From Enterobacterales bacterium (GTDB taxonomy: Bacteria; Pseudomonadota; Gammaproteobacteria; Enterobacterales; Enterobacteriaceae): DNA of 64,000 bases. The notes under the pieces were generated by a model. The model made no database searches and was not told the DNA's origin. It saw only the letters and a list, made by a program, of their open reading frames with translations. Position 1 is the first letter of the stretch, and every line of letters begins with the position of its first letter. Where the stretch lies: NCBI GenBank assembly GCA_015655145.1, contig JAATFO010000140.1, positions 1 to 64,000 of the forward strand, written 5' to 3'. Position numbers and translations under genes: made by a program. Shown in pieces: positions 34,657 through 45,829 of the stretch.

Positions 34657-35547
34657 ATGCATTCACGTTTTCATTCTGCTTTTGCCCGTTTATCGACAGA
34701 TTTACAGGCCGCACTACATCCAGTAATGGATGATGTCGCTTTTTCAGCCTCATTCACCGCGCAGCATATTCAGACAATAAAACAGCGTACCCAACTGAAT
34801 GATGACGCGCTGGCGCTGGTATTATTACCGCTGGCTGCCGCCTGTGCCGTGACGCCGTTATCCGCTTTCAACGTGGGCGCCATCGCGCGTGGCAACAGCG
34901 GTCACTGGTATTTCGGCGCCAATATGGAGTTCGCCGGAATCCCCCTGCAACAAACCGTACACGCCGAACAAAGCGCGATAACACACGCATGGCTGAAAAA
35001 CGAAACCTCACTGGACGCCATTACGGTGAATTACACGCCTTGCGGGCATTGCCGCCAGTTTATGAATGAACTCAACAGCGGCACCGCATTGCGCATCATG
35101 TTGCCGGATCGCCCGGCGGCGACACTGGGCGATTATTTGCCGGCGGCCTTTGGCCCACATGATTTAGCCATTGAAACACGGCTGTTTGATCCGGTTGATC
35201 ACGGTTATATCGTCACCGGCGACCCACTGACACAAGCCGCTATCCAGGCGGCGAATCGCAGCCATGCGCCCTACAGCCAGGCACACAGTGGTGTGGCGCT
35301 GGAAATGCGCAGCGGCGCCCATTATACCGGCCGTTATGTGGAAAATGTCGCCTTCAACCCGAGCCTGCCGCCGTTGCAAGCTGCGTTGATTCGGCTGAAT
35401 ATGCATGGGGAAGACTGCCGGCATATTAAACGCGCGGTGCTGGTGGAATCAGCGGATGCCCGGATACAACAATGCGCCATGACCCAAATAACGTTAGCAT
35501 CCCTTGGCTGTCATGAGTTTTCCACGGTTTCATTGCACAAAGCGTAA
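34657..35547 (+). CDS. cdd: Cytidine deaminase
   Basis: The 296-residue enzyme deaminates cytidine and deoxycytidine in pyrimidine salvage. The N-terminal catalytic domain has the zinc site HAEQ (TVHAEQSAI) and PCGHC ([11 protein letters not shown]). The C-terminal domain is the inactive copy found in enterobacterial enzymes. The frame opens at 34591, but ATG 34657 gives [12 protein letters not shown], like the E. coli start. Length agrees (294 in E. coli). Confidence 0.96.
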   Translation: MHSRFHSAFARLSTDLQAALHPVMDDVAFSASFTAQHIQTIKQRTQLNDDALALVLLPLAAACAVTPLSAFNVGAIARGNSGHWYFGANMEFAGIPLQQTVHAEQSAITHAWLKNETSLDAITVNYTPCGHCRQFMNELNSGTALRIMLPDRPAATLGDYLPAAFGPHDLAIETRLFDPVDHGYIVTGDPLTQAAIQAANRSHAPYSQAHSGVALEMRSGAHYTGRYVENVAFNPSLPPLQAALIRLNMHGEDCRHIKRAVLVESADARIQQCAMTQITLASLGCHEFSTVSLHKA

Positions 35548-35800
35548 TCGATCACGTGTCACAAAATATCGCTTATTTTGTTATCAATCATTAACAATAG
35601 CTGTACTTTTGCATGAATTTTCATAGGATTGGAACACGCAGCCGCCGATTATGACCGGCATGGTTGTGAACAGGATTCGCCTGACCTGTCGGGTACGGCG
35701 AAAATTCTCCCCGTGGAAGGCTGCAACATAAAAAAACAGCCATTCCGGCAGCTCAGATTAACCCTGCCTTACTGAAGCCAGGAACTGGAGCACACACTGT

Positions 35801-37498
35801 ATGGAACTCGAATACGAGAGTAAACGTCCGCTTTATATCCCTTATGCGGGTCCGATTTTGCTGGAATTTCCTCTCCTGAACAAAGGTAGCGCATTCTCAG
35901 TCGCAGAACGCAACGATTTTAACCTCAACGGCTTGCTACCTGAAACCGTTGAAACCATTGAAGAACAGGCAGAACGCGCCTGGCGACAGTTTCAGGACTT
36001 TAAAAACGATAACGATAAACACGTTTATCTACGCAATATTCAGGATACCAACGAAACCCTGTTCTACCGCTTGCTCGACAACCATCTTGAAGAGATGATC
36101 CCCATCATCTATACCCCGGCCGTCGGCGCCGCTTGCGAACACTTTTCTGAGATTTATCGCCGCGCCCGCGGGCTGTTTATCTCCTACCCCAACCGGGCCA
36201 ACATTGAAGATATGCTGCAGAATGCCACCAAGCAAAATGTCAAAGTCATTGTCGTGACCGATGGCGAACGCATCCTTGGTTTGGGTGATCAAGGCATTGG
36301 TGGTATGGGGATCCCCATTGGTAAACTGTCTCTGTACACCGCCTGCGGCGGGATCAGCCCGGCTTACACATTACCGGTTGTGCTGGATGTCGGCACCAAT
36401 AATCAACAGTTACTGAATGATCCGCTGTATATGGGCTGGCGACACCCACGCATCACGGGTGAAGAGTATGAAAATTTTGTTGCTGAATTTATTCAGGCGG
36501 TAAAAAGCCGCTGGCCAAACGTGTTATTACAGTTTGAGGATTTTGCGCAAAAAAATGCCATGCCGTTGCTGGATCGCTATCGTGATGAGGTCTGTTGCTT
36601 CAATGATGATATCCAGGGAACCGCGGCGGTGACTCAGGGTACCTTGATGGCCGCCAGTTGGGCTGCCGGACGCCAGTTGCGTGATCAAACCGTGGTGTTT
36701 CTCGGTGCCGGGTCCGCAGGCTGTGGTATTGCCGAGCAAATTATCGCCCAGATGAAATTTGAAGGGCTGAGCGATGACGAGGCGCGTGCGCACATTTATA
36801 TGGTTGACCGCTTCGGTCTGCTGACCGATAAACTGCCTAACTTGCTCAACTTCCAGAACAAGCTGGTGCAGAAAAGCGATCGCCTGAGCACCTGGAACAC
36901 CACCAGTGACGCTATTTCGCTGCTTGATGTGGTGCGCAATGCTAAGCCGGATATTCTGATTGGCGTTTCAGGCCAGCCGGGGCTGTTTAGCGAAGAGATC
37001 ATTCGTGAAATGCATCAATATTGCCCGCACCCGATCGTCATGCCCCTGTCAAACCCGACATCACGGGTAGAAGCAACACCCGCTGATATCATCGCCTGGA
37101 CTGACGGCGCGGCGCTGGTAGCGACAGGGAGCCCTTTCCCGCCCGTACGCTGGAAAGATAAGGTCTACCCCATTGCTCAATGCAATAATGCCTATATTTT
37201 CCCGGGTATTGGCCTCGGTGTCGTCGCGTCAAAGGCAATGCGTGTCACCGACACCATGCTGATGGCGGCCAGCCGGACGCTGGCTGAATGTTCGCCTCTG
37301 GCGAATGAAGGTCATGGCCCGGTGTTGCCAGAAATTAAAGATATTCAGGGTGTATCAAAACTGATTGCCCTGGCCGTAGGCAAAGCCGCGCAACTGGCGG
37401 GAGTCGCGGTGGTGACATCAGAAGATGTCTTGTCAAAATCGATTGCCAACAATTTCTGGGTCCCCCAATATCGCGATTATCGCCGCACCTCGATCTAA
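35801..37498 (+). CDS. maeA: NAD-dependent malic enzyme
   Basis: The 565-residue enzyme makes pyruvate and CO2 from malate. The segment YTPAVG holds the catalytic tyrosine region. [15 protein letters not shown], the metal-binding [14 protein letters not shown] and the NAD-binding [16 protein letters not shown] are all intact. Length matches E. coli MaeA (565). ACTGGAG precedes the ATG. The 250-base leader (35548-35800) holds no gene. A hairpin follows at 37517-37549. Confidence 0.97.
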   Translation: MELEYESKRPLYIPYAGPILLEFPLLNKGSAFSVAERNDFNLNGLLPETVETIEEQAERAWRQFQDFKNDNDKHVYLRNIQDTNETLFYRLLDNHLEEMIPIIYTPAVGAACEHFSEIYRRARGLFISYPNRANIEDMLQNATKQNVKVIVVTDGERILGLGDQGIGGMGIPIGKLSLYTACGGISPAYTLPVVLDVGTNNQQLLNDPLYMGWRHPRITGEEYENFVAEFIQAVKSRWPNVLLQFEDFAQKNAMPLLDRYRDEVCCFNDDIQGTAAVTQGTLMAASWAAGRQLRDQTVVFLGAGSAGCGIAEQIIAQMKFEGLSDDEARAHIYMVDRFGLLTDKLPNLLNFQNKLVQKSDRLSTWNTTSDAISLLDVVRNAKPDILIGVSGQPGLFSEEIIREMHQYCPHPIVMPLSNPTSRVEATPADIIAWTDGAALVATGSPFPPVRWKDKVYPIAQCNNAYIFPGIGLGVVASKAMRVTDTMLMAASRTLAECSPLANEGHGPVLPEIKDIQGVSKLIALAVGKAAQLAGVAVVTSEDVLSKSIANNFWVPQYRDYRRTSI

Positions 37499-37516
37499 CG
37501 CGAAAACCTCGTCAAT

Positions 37517-38369
<853 letters not shown>

Positions 38370-38400
38370 TACATAGTGACGCCCCGATTTATCCTAACCG

Positions 38401-39564
38401 CTATGACACAGGATGATCAGTTGCCCTGGCCTGACCGGCTGCGAGCAGGGTCAATTTGCGCCACAACCACTCCATTGGCCCATGGCGGAAATAGCGTAGC
38501 CAGACAGAAGAAAACGCCAGATTTACTCCCCAAATCAGCGGCACAATGGCAAGAAGCTGTAACCGATCAAACGCCATAAACCAGCCGAAACGATAAAAAA
38601 TCGTGGTACAAATTAACGTCTGCAACAGATAGTTAGTTAATGCCATGCGGCCGACACAACAGATGGCATGGGTGATTTTCAGTCTGGCCAATGATGACCA
38701 GAACCCCAAACAGAGCGCAGCATACCCCAGACTTTGCAGCGGTGCGGCAAGGTCACGCGGGGCCTGGAGAAAAAAACCGCTCCAGCGGAATGCCCAGTGG
38801 AGCTTCCATTGCATAAAAATCGCCGGAATTTGTATCAGGCAACTTAATACAATAAGTCCACAGGCCAGACGGCGGTAATGTTGCGGGCTGAATGCGCCGA
38901 GCAACCAGCCATTACGAGTCAATGCACTGCCTATCATCATCAGGCCAGCCAGTTGCCAGCCATATTGCACGCCCAGTGATACCAATGAAGAGGTGAGATG
39001 ATCGAGCCGGTTTTGTACCGCTTCCCAACCGCCGCCGACTTTCCAGAAAGCTTCATACTCAAGGTCTGCCGCGCCGGGCAACCATGTCCGCACCGGATGC
39101 GGCGATGAGATAAAGCCAAAAACCAGCAATACCGCGACACCGGTAAGGTAAAGCATGACGCCAGTGTTAAGCAGAGAACGCGTGGCGGGCACATCCCAAA
39201 TCATACGCCAGGTCACCAGGCCGATAAGACCATAATCGAGCAGAATATCCCCTTCCCAGAAAAACACGCTGTGGATAAAGCCCAAAATTACCAGCCAGGT
39301 CAGGCGGGATTGCAGCCAGCGTTTACCTCGAGGTTGCAACATCTGCAAACCCGCGCCAAACAACAAGGCAAATAATGTCAGAAATTTGGCCTGGGCAAAG
39401 AGATCAAGGAGAGCCCATGTCCAGCTATCGCTGGCTGAAGGCAGACCATGCCAGGCTGGATTCAAATAGGCTGCGCCCGGCAGGGCAAAACCACTGATAT
39501 TAAGTAACAGGATCCCCAACATGGCGAGACCGCGAATAAAATCCAGCGTGATATTGCGTTGCAT
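38401..39564 (-). CDS. yeiB: YeiB, DUF418 membrane protein
   Basis: The 387-residue polytopic membrane protein has an N-terminal heparan-alpha-glucosaminide acetyltransferase-like pattern (TLDFIRGLAMLGILLLNISG) and a C-terminal DUF418 domain (GRMALTNYLLQT). Its function is not known. It lies directly downstream of folE on the same strand, as in E. coli, with 54 bases between them. Length is usual (385). Confidence 0.93.
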   Translation of the reverse strand: MQRNITLDFIRGLAMLGILLLNISGFALPGAAYLNPAWHGLPSASDSWTWALLDLFAQAKFLTLFALLFGAGLQMLQPRGKRWLQSRLTWLVILGFIHSVFFWEGDILLDYGLIGLVTWRMIWDVPATRSLLNTGVMLYLTGVAVLLVFGFISSPHPVRTWLPGAADLEYEAFWKVGGGWEAVQNRLDHLTSSLVSLGVQYGWQLAGLMMIGSALTRNGWLLGAFSPQHYRRLACGLIVLSCLIQIPAIFMQWKLHWAFRWSGFFLQAPRDLAAPLQSLGYAALCLGFWSSLARLKITHAICCVGRMALTNYLLQTLICTTIFYRFGWFMAFDRLQLLAIVPLIWGVNLAFSSVWLRYFRHGPMEWLWRKLTLLAAGQARATDHPVS

Positions 39565-39618
39565 AGCGCGTTTCCCGTTACCACCAGAAAAGCGGACAAT
39601 ATACGCCCGCCCAACAAA

Positions 39619-40284
39619 TCAACTGTGCTGTACCGCGCGCAAAAATTCCTGGCGGGTATTCTGGCTGGATTTGAATAACCCGCCAAGAGAGGTGGTCGTG
39701 GTGGCGCTGGTGGCATCACGAATACCGCGTGCCTTCACGCAGTAGTGCACAGCATCAATCGATACCGCAACATTTTGGGTGCCGACTAATGTCTGTAACG
39801 CCACCAGAATCTGCTGGGTCAAGCGCTCCTGCACCTGGGGACGTTGTGCGAAAAACTGCACAATCCGATTCATTTTCGACAGGCCAATGACTTTATCTTT
39901 GGGAATATAAGCAACGGTGGCTTTGCCATCGATGATCACGAAATGATGTTCACAGGTACTTGTCAGGGTAATATCGCGCACCGTCACCATTTCATCCACT
40001 TTCATTTTATTTTCGATCAGCGTTATCTTCGGAAAGTTCGCGTAATCAAGCCCTGAGAACACTTCATCCACATACATTTTGGCAATACGATGCGGCGTTT
40101 CCGCCAGACTGTCATCGTTTAAATCCAGGTTTAACAGTTGCATGATCTCGGTCATATGACCCGCAATCAGATGCTTGCGCGTTTCGTCATCCACTTCACG
40201 CGCCGGCGTACGCAATGGGGTTTCCAGTCCGCGCGCCAATAGCGCTTCATGCACCAGGACCGCTTCCCGACGTAATGTCGTCAT
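39619..40284 (-). CDS. folE: GTP cyclohydrolase I
   Basis: The 221-residue enzyme makes dihydroneopterin triphosphate, the first step of folate synthesis. The zinc and active-site segments STCEHHF and CVKARGIRD are present. The frame opens at 40332, but ATG 40284 gives the usual length (222 in E. coli) and the start of the conserved N-terminus. Together with yeiB it forms the conserved folE-yeiB pair. Confidence 0.97.
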   Translation of the reverse strand: MTTLRREAVLVHEALLARGLETPLRTPAREVDDETRKHLIAGHMTEIMQLLNLDLNDDSLAETPHRIAKMYVDEVFSGLDYANFPKITLIENKMKVDEMVTVRDITLTSTCEHHFVIIDGKATVAYIPKDKVIGLSKMNRIVQFFAQRPQVQERLTQQILVALQTLVGTQNVAVSIDAVHYCVKARGIRDATSATTTTSLGGLFKSSQNTRQEFLRAVQHS

Positions 40285-40418
40285 ATGATCTCTTCTCCGC
40301 AGGTGTTTCATCCGGTTGATGCAGCGATACATTCACCGGGGTGCCATACTGAGCGCGTATTTTGAAACACTCTGCCGGGTTAATCCAGTGAATCCCTTTA
40401 ACTGGCATTGAAACTCTT

Positions 40419-41546
40419 TCATGTAGCACGACGCCAGACCAACGCTCCGGCCAGTAATAACCCCAAACCGGCCACAGAGAGCGCGGGTTCAAGCCCCCCC
40501 GTCAGTCGTATCGATACCGAAGACAGCACGGGCCCCAGTAACTGGCCGATGGCATAACCGGTGGTCAGCAAACCGGCCAGATAGCGCGTATGCTCTGGCG
40601 CCAGTTCACGCCCGTAGAGCAGCGACAATTGCACCACACAAAGGAAACCGCCGCCAACCAACACCGCGCCCAGCACCAGTCCGCTCATCCCCGGCAAGAT
40701 GCTCGCAGCAAAAACTCCAAACGCCTGCGCCCACAACGCCCAGGCCAGACGAATATGACTGGAAGACCAATGACGCGTGATAATGCCCAAAACGATGCCC
40801 GTCACCGCGGCGCCACCAAAAATAGGCCAGATAAACTGGGCAAATAGACTGCCGGGAAAACGCGTTGTCGCCATCTGCGACAAAAAAGTGGCAGGCAAAA
40901 TATAACCACAGCCCGCCAGGCTGTAACTCAATACCAGCCGTTTCAGGTTGGCATTCAGCACCAGTGGCTCCGGCACCGTTTCTGGCCGATGCATCTGCCC
41001 GCTACGCGGCAAATTACGGGCAATCAGCGCGATCAGTATTAGCGACAACAAACCATAAGCCTGCCAGGCAACTGCGGCATTTACCCCCAGGGAGTGCAGC
41101 ACCACCGCCAGCATACCACTGATAAATATGCCCGTGCCCGGCCCGGCGAATACCGCGGCGGACAATCCCGGTCGCCCATGATGGAACAATTGTTCATTGC
41201 TCCATGCCGCCACCAGCACCATGGCCCACCCACTGGCCCAGCCAATCAGGAATCGTAATACGCCATGCCACTCGGCTGTGGTCACCCAGGCGGAAAGTAA
41301 CGTCAATATCACGGCCGCCCAGATGCCAATCTGCAAACGCAACTCGACATAACGCCGCGCACGCATCGCGTCAAAGGAACCGCACAGGTAACCCAAATAA
41401 TTGCATGCCGCCACCAGGCTGGCGCTGGTCAGTGTCAGTTGTTGATCATTGATCATCAACGGGATCTGGGGCGTAAAGGCGAAACGACCGATGCCCATCG
41501 CGACCACCAGTGATAAAAAGGCGCTGATTGCGACACGTAATGCCAT
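40419..41546 (-). CDS. YbfB/YjiJ-family MFS transporter
   Basis: The 375-residue protein has about twelve membrane segments. The start GIGRFAFTPQIPLM and the GWASGWAMVLVAAWSNEQL segment are typical of the YbfB/YjiJ group of major facilitator proteins, whose substrates are unknown. It is divergent from a LysR-family gene 148 bases away, which probably controls it. It is not part of the E. coli order between folE and yeiG. No lesion. Confidence 0.85.
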   Translation of the reverse strand: MALRVAISAFLSLVVAMGIGRFAFTPQIPLMINDQQLTLTSASLVAACNYLGYLCGSFDAMRARRYVELRLQIGIWAAVILTLLSAWVTTAEWHGVLRFLIGWASGWAMVLVAAWSNEQLFHHGRPGLSAAVFAGPGTGIFISGMLAVVLHSLGVNAAVAWQAYGLLSLILIALIARNLPRSGQMHRPETVPEPLVLNANLKRLVLSYSLAGCGYILPATFLSQMATTRFPGSLFAQFIWPIFGGAAVTGIVLGIITRHWSSSHIRLAWALWAQAFGVFAASILPGMSGLVLGAVLVGGGFLCVVQLSLLYGRELAPEHTRYLAGLLTTGYAIGQLLGPVLSSVSIRLTGGLEPALSVAGLGLLLAGALVWRRAT

Positions 41547-41694
41547 AACTCATCTCCTGAAACTGACCAGACATCGGCGCATCGCCATATCATCGGGTAT
41601 CAGCGAAAAACCAAACGTTGCCAGTATGATGCACGTTAGTTAAAATCACGAAAAGTGAATATTTATAACCAAGTTGCTCACGGGAAAAGAACAG

Positions 41695-42606
41695 ATGGAT
41701 TTAATCCAGTTACGGATGTTCTGCTCAGTAGCGGAAACCGGTTCAGTTGCCCGGGCAGCCGAACAGCTTCATCGTGTCCCGTCCAATCTGACGACACGCT
41801 TACGACAACTTGAGATTGAGTTGGGCACCGACTTATTTATCCGCGAAAAGCAGCGCTTACGTCTGTCGCCGATGGGTCACAATTTCCTTGGCTATGCACA
41901 ACGTATTCTCACGCTGAGTGAAGAAGCCCTGAATATCGCACATACCGGGGAACCTGCCGGCAATTTTGCCTTAGGTTCAATGGAAAGTACCGCCGCAACC
42001 CGTTTGCCAATGCTGCTGGCTGCTTATCATCAACGTTTTCCAACGGTTGCTCTTTCATTGATGACTGGCACCTCAGGAGAAATGATTGATCGGGTGCGCG
42101 AGGGCACATTAGCGGCAGCGCTGGTTGACGGGCCGGTAAACTATAACGAACTGAACGGGTGTGTTGCGTTCCATGAACAAATGGTGGTGATTTCCAGTCC
42201 CGATCACCCGCCGATTCATAGCGCCAAAGACGCCAGCGGCGATACATTATTCACATTTCGCCCGCGTTGTTCCTATCGCTTACGCTTTGAATCCTGGTTT
42301 CGGGAAAGTGCGGTGCAACCCGGCAAGATTATGGAAATTCAGTCCTATCATGCCATGATGGCCTGTATTGCCAGCGGCGCCGGACTGGCGATGATGCCGC
42401 AAGCTGTTCTCACCCAAATGCCCGGACAAAGCCGGGTACAGCGCCATCCGTTACCGCCGGCTTACCGTGATATGACCACCTGGCTTATCTGGCGGCGCGA
42501 TGCATTCACCCCCAATATAGAGGCACTAAAATACCTGATTATCGAACAGTCCGACAATACAGACGAAAACGCCCGGTCAATGCCGCTGGCAACCAGCGTA
42601 AGATAG
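41695..42606 (+). CDS. LysR-family regulator, divergent from the MFS gene
   Basis: The 303-residue protein has an N-terminal helix-turn-helix (GSVARAAEQLHRVPSNLTTRL, residues 16-36) and a substrate-binding domain. The HTH text VPSNLTTRLRQLE resembles regulators paired with YbfB-type transporters. The frame opens at a TTG (41674). ATG 41695 has GGAAAAG upstream and gives the usual start MDLIQLRMFC. It probably activates the divergent MFS gene in response to its substrate. No ligand can be named. Confidence 0.88.
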   Translation: MDLIQLRMFCSVAETGSVARAAEQLHRVPSNLTTRLRQLEIELGTDLFIREKQRLRLSPMGHNFLGYAQRILTLSEEALNIAHTGEPAGNFALGSMESTAATRLPMLLAAYHQRFPTVALSLMTGTSGEMIDRVREGTLAAALVDGPVNYNELNGCVAFHEQMVVISSPDHPPIHSAKDASGDTLFTFRPRCSYRLRFESWFRESAVQPGKIMEIQSYHAMMACIASGAGLAMMPQAVLTQMPGQSRVQRHPLPPAYRDMTTWLIWRRDAFTPNIEALKYLIIEQSDNTDENARSMPLATSVR

Positions 42607-42706
42607 ACACCATTGCCCGGCCAATTAATACAACACTTACACTGATACATCATGCGAACTCGCGGTGTTCAGTGGTGAATTTCATGACCTCATCGAGGGG
42701 AGAACC

Positions 42707-43549
42707 ATGTCATCTACATTGACCTTACTGGAAGAACATCGTTTTTTTGGCGGCTGGCAAAAACGTTATCGTCACTCGTCATCGACACTGAATTGTTCAA
42801 TGACATTCAGTCTTTTTTTGCCCGCTGCCGCTGCTCAGTCACCCTTGCCGGTGGTCTGGTTTCTTTCCGGGCTCACCTGCACCGATGAAAATTTTGCCAC
42901 CAAGTCCGGCGCGCAACGAATTGCGGCTGAACTGGGATTAATTATCGTAATGCCAGACACCAGCCCGCGCGGTAACGAGGTGGCTGATGATGATGCTTAT
43001 GATCTGGGCCAGGGAGCCGGGTTTTACCTCAATGCAACCCAGACGCCGTGGGATAAACATTTTCGGATGTACGACTACCTTAATCAGGAGTTGCCTGCAC
43101 TGATTAGCGATAATTTTGATGTGAGTTCCCGCCAGGCCATCGCCGGTCACTCAATGGGCGGGCATGGCGCGCTTATTCTCGCATTGCGTAACCCCGGGAG
43201 ATTTACCTCGGTTTCCGCATTTGCCCCGATAGTTAACCCCAGTGAGGTTCCGTGGGGAGAGAAAGCATTTCACCATTATCTTGGCGAAGATAAGCACAAC
43301 TGGCGGCAGTATGACAGCTGCTGGCTGATGCGTCAGGCAACACAGACACTGCCGGTATTAATCGACCAGGGCGATAATGATCAATTCCTTGCCAGCCAGT
43401 TGCAACCGGAGCGTCTGGAGGCAGTGGCGAGGGAAACCAGCTGGCCATTGACATTGCGTCGGCAACCCGGTTACGACCACAGCTATTATTTCATTGCCAG
43501 CTTTATAGAAGACCATCTGCGTTTTCACGCCCGGCACTTGCTACCATAA
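42707..43549 (+). CDS. yeiG: S-formylglutathione hydrolase YeiG
   Basis: The 280-residue esterase of the esterase D family hydrolyses S-formylglutathione to formate and glutathione in formaldehyde detoxification. The nucleophile is in GHSMGGHGA, the acid in DQGDNDQF and the histidine in PGYDHSYYF. The oxyanion segment [13 protein letters not shown] is typical. The frame opens at 42665, but ATG 42707 with GAGGGGAG upstream gives the family start. No formaldehyde dehydrogenase gene is beside it, as in E. coli yeiG. Confidence 0.95.
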   Translation: MSSTLTLLEEHRFFGGWQKRYRHSSSTLNCSMTFSLFLPAAAAQSPLPVVWFLSGLTCTDENFATKSGAQRIAAELGLIIVMPDTSPRGNEVADDDAYDLGQGAGFYLNATQTPWDKHFRMYDYLNQELPALISDNFDVSSRQAIAGHSMGGHGALILALRNPGRFTSVSAFAPIVNPSEVPWGEKAFHHYLGEDKHNWRQYDSCWLMRQATQTLPVLIDQGDNDQFLASQLQPERLEAVARETSWPLTLRRQPGYDHSYYFIASFIEDHLRFHARHLLP

Positions 43550-43556
43550 TAAAGAT

Positions 43557-43574
43557 GGCGGCGACATCGCCGCC
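43557..43574. terminator. Hairpin between convergent yeiG and ABC genes
   Basis: A perfect 8-base stem (GGCGGCGA / TCGCCGCC) with a 2-base loop lies just after the yeiG stop. No T run follows. Confidence 0.45.
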
Positions 43575-43712
43575 CATTGCTGGTTTGCTGTCGCGGACTG
43601 TGTCACAGTATGGCTATTGTCTCGGCCGCGTGCCCGGTGAAATTTCCCGGCGTCGCCTGTGGGTGCTTCGTGTTCAATCCGCGGTAATGGTAACACTGAA
43701 CAAAGCAGACGC

Positions 43713-44501
43713 TCAAACGGCCGGTTCTGTCACCAGTCCATCAATAATGACCTGCAACGTGCCCTGCGAACATCGTTCAATACGCCCTTTTACGCCATAG
43801 ACCCGCGCCAGACTCTCCGGCGTAATAACCAGCTCAGGCAAACCATCGGCAATAAGCTCGCCATGTTGCAACATCAAAACATGCTGACCATGACGCAAGG
43901 CGATATTAATGTCGTGTACCACCACCACCGTAACGATATTGCGCTTTTCCGTTTCCCGTCGAATCAGCGCCATGACATGAAACTGGTAATTTAAATCAAG
44001 CGCACTTAATGGCTCATCGAGCAATAACAGCGCCGGACGCCGAATTAACGACTGCGCTAACCCCACCAGTTGTTTTTGCCCACCAGATAGCTGATCAAGA
44101 TAGCGTAAAGCCAGATGGGCAATCCCCAGTTGCTCCAGCAATGTCATGACATCCTCTTCCGGAGCCACTTTACTGTGACGGCCAGAAGCCCGCTGCGCCA
44201 CAATGATCGATTCCAGCACGTGCAGGTGAACCCCTGCCGGCAGCGACTGGGGTAAATAAACCACCTGTTCCGCACGTCGCGCAAACGGCAATGACATCAG
44301 TTCATGTCCATTGAGCCACACTTCGCCCTGTGCCCGATTAAGCCCGGACAGTGAACGCAACAACGTGGACTTGCCACACCCATTTGGTCCCAGCAACACG
44401 GTAATCTTACCGCACGGCAACCGTGGCACGGTGAGATTGTTAATCACCGTATGTTTGCCATAACCGGCAGTAAAGCCACGAATTTCCAGCCCTGATGACA
44501 T
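43713..44501 (-). CDS. ABC transporter ATPase, FecE type (iron/siderophore uptake)
   Basis: The 262-residue ATP-binding protein has Walker A GPNGCGKST (residues about 38-46), signature LSGGQKQ, Walker B LLLLDEP and the switch histidine in VVVHD. It resembles FecE/FepC-type ATPases that energise uptake of iron chelates or haem. Its start overlaps the permease stop by one base (TGATG), so the two form one unit. A Fur box lies upstream of the pair. No binding-protein gene is present. The substrate is not known. Confidence 0.9.
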   Translation of the reverse strand: MSSGLEIRGFTAGYGKHTVINNLTVPRLPCGKITVLLGPNGCGKSTLLRSLSGLNRAQGEVWLNGHELMSLPFARRAEQVVYLPQSLPAGVHLHVLESIIVAQRASGRHSKVAPEEDVMTLLEQLGIAHLALRYLDQLSGGQKQLVGLAQSLIRRPALLLLDEPLSALDLNYQFHVMALIRRETEKRNIVTVVVVHDINIALRHGQHVLMLQHGELIADGLPELVITPESLARVYGVKGRIERCSQGTLQVIIDGLVTEPAV

Positions 44502-45583
44502 CAGACGTTCCCCCGATGGCGTAAAATAATACTCAGGAAGAACGGCACACCCACCAGCGAGGTGACAATGCTGACCGGAATAATAATGCCTGGAATTAGA
44601 TTTTTTGATGCCACCGAGGCCATTGACAGCACTAATGCGCCGATTAATGCACTGGCCGGAAGGTAAAACCGGTGATCTTCACCAAAAATCAATCGCGCAA
44701 TGTGGGGGGCAACCAGACCAATAAAACCAATGGGTCCGACAAAGGCCACGGCCAGCGCGGAAAGAATACTGATGCGCAATAATGAGCCGAGGCGTAGACG
44801 ACGGACATCAATACCAAAACTGACGGCGCGGTCTTCTCCCAGACGAAGCGCGGTCAGCTTCCAGGCATTCAGTAGCGAAAAGGGTAACAGCAGAGCGAAA
44901 ACGAGCACCAGGATAGCCAGTTTTCCCCATGATGCACGCGCCAGACTGCCCATGGTCCAGAATACCAGTCCTTGTAAGGTATCTTCGCTGGCAATGAACT
45001 GCATCATAGAAACCAGCGCATTAAAGGTAAACACCAGCGCAATACCAAACAGTACCACGCCCGAGGTAGCCACCCGTGTCCAACGCGTGACCACATCAAG
45101 CATTAATGCCGCCAGCAACGCAAAGATGAAAGCGTTGGCTGAAATGAACCATTGTTCGGAAATACCCGGGATGCCAATGTTGAGAACAATGGCCAGTGCG
45201 GCGCCAAACGCGGCAGCAGAAGATACACCCAGAGTAAACGGGCTGGCCAGTGGATTATTTAAGATGGTTTGCATTTCTGCGCCCGCCAGACCCAATGCCA
45301 GCCCCACCACCACCGCCATCAAGGCATAAGGCAGGCGAATATCCCAGACAATCACCCGTGTCCCCGCCTCCACATTTTCCGGCTGTAACAACGCATGCCA
45401 CAACGTATCCAGCGACAACCCCGACGGGCCGAGGGTAAAATCCAACACCAGTGAGGCAACAATCGCCAACACCAATAGCGCCATCATCAACAGGCGATGG
45501 CGTAATATCTGGTGATAGCGCCCCATCACACCCGGCGGTGTTGTTTGTTCGGTGTACGGCACCGGATCCTGTGTCACACTCAT
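44501..45583 (-). CDS. ABC transporter permease, FecCD family
   Basis: The 360-residue permease has about nine or ten membrane segments. Family patterns are DIRLPYALMAVVVGLALGLAGAEMQ, NPLASPFTLGVSSAA, the ATPase-contact segment LGEDRAVSFGIDVRRLR, and GFIGLVAPHIAR. It moves an iron chelate across the inner membrane together with the ATPase that follows. It is a single permease, so it probably acts as a homodimer. Fur control is indicated by the box at 45732-45746. In E. coli, cirA occupies this position between yeiG and lysP. Confidence 0.9.
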   Translation of the reverse strand: MSVTQDPVPYTEQTTPPGVMGRYHQILRHRLLMMALLVLAIVASLVLDFTLGPSGLSLDTLWHALLQPENVEAGTRVIVWDIRLPYALMAVVVGLALGLAGAEMQTILNNPLASPFTLGVSSAAAFGAALAIVLNIGIPGISEQWFISANAFIFALLAALMLDVVTRWTRVATSGVVLFGIALVFTFNALVSMMQFIASEDTLQGLVFWTMGSLARASWGKLAILVLVFALLLPFSLLNAWKLTALRLGEDRAVSFGIDVRRLRLGSLLRISILSALAVAFVGPIGFIGLVAPHIARLIFGEDHRFYLPASALIGALVLSMASVASKNLIPGIIIPVSIVTSLVGVPFFLSIILRHRGNV

Positions 45584-45731
45584 ATGCGCTTGTTATATCC
45601 TTTTTATTGTTGACGCTGCACAGCATAGAGTGCATGCGTTTATCGCTGCCACGGTACGTGCGATGCAACACGCGTTTAATGGGCAATACTGTTGTAGGGT
45701 ATCGATTCAGTCAACACCACCATAAAGAGAA

Positions 45732-45746
45732 CAATAATTATTATCA
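45732..45746 (-). promoter_or_regulatory. Fur box upstream of the FecCD-type genes
   Basis: On the minus strand, TGATAAT-A-ATTATTG matches the 7-1-7 Fur consensus TGATAAT-N-ATTATCA at 12 of 14 positions. It lies about 150 bases before the permease start, so the pair is expected to be expressed in low iron. The rest of 45584-45829 holds no gene. Confidence 0.75.
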
Positions 45747-45829
45747 ATGAGTTTCACTGACCGTCGAAAACAGTGTGAGAGGGCGGCGTAAGAACCTGTC
45801 GACCACAGGTCGCCGCCCGGAAAGAGAAC

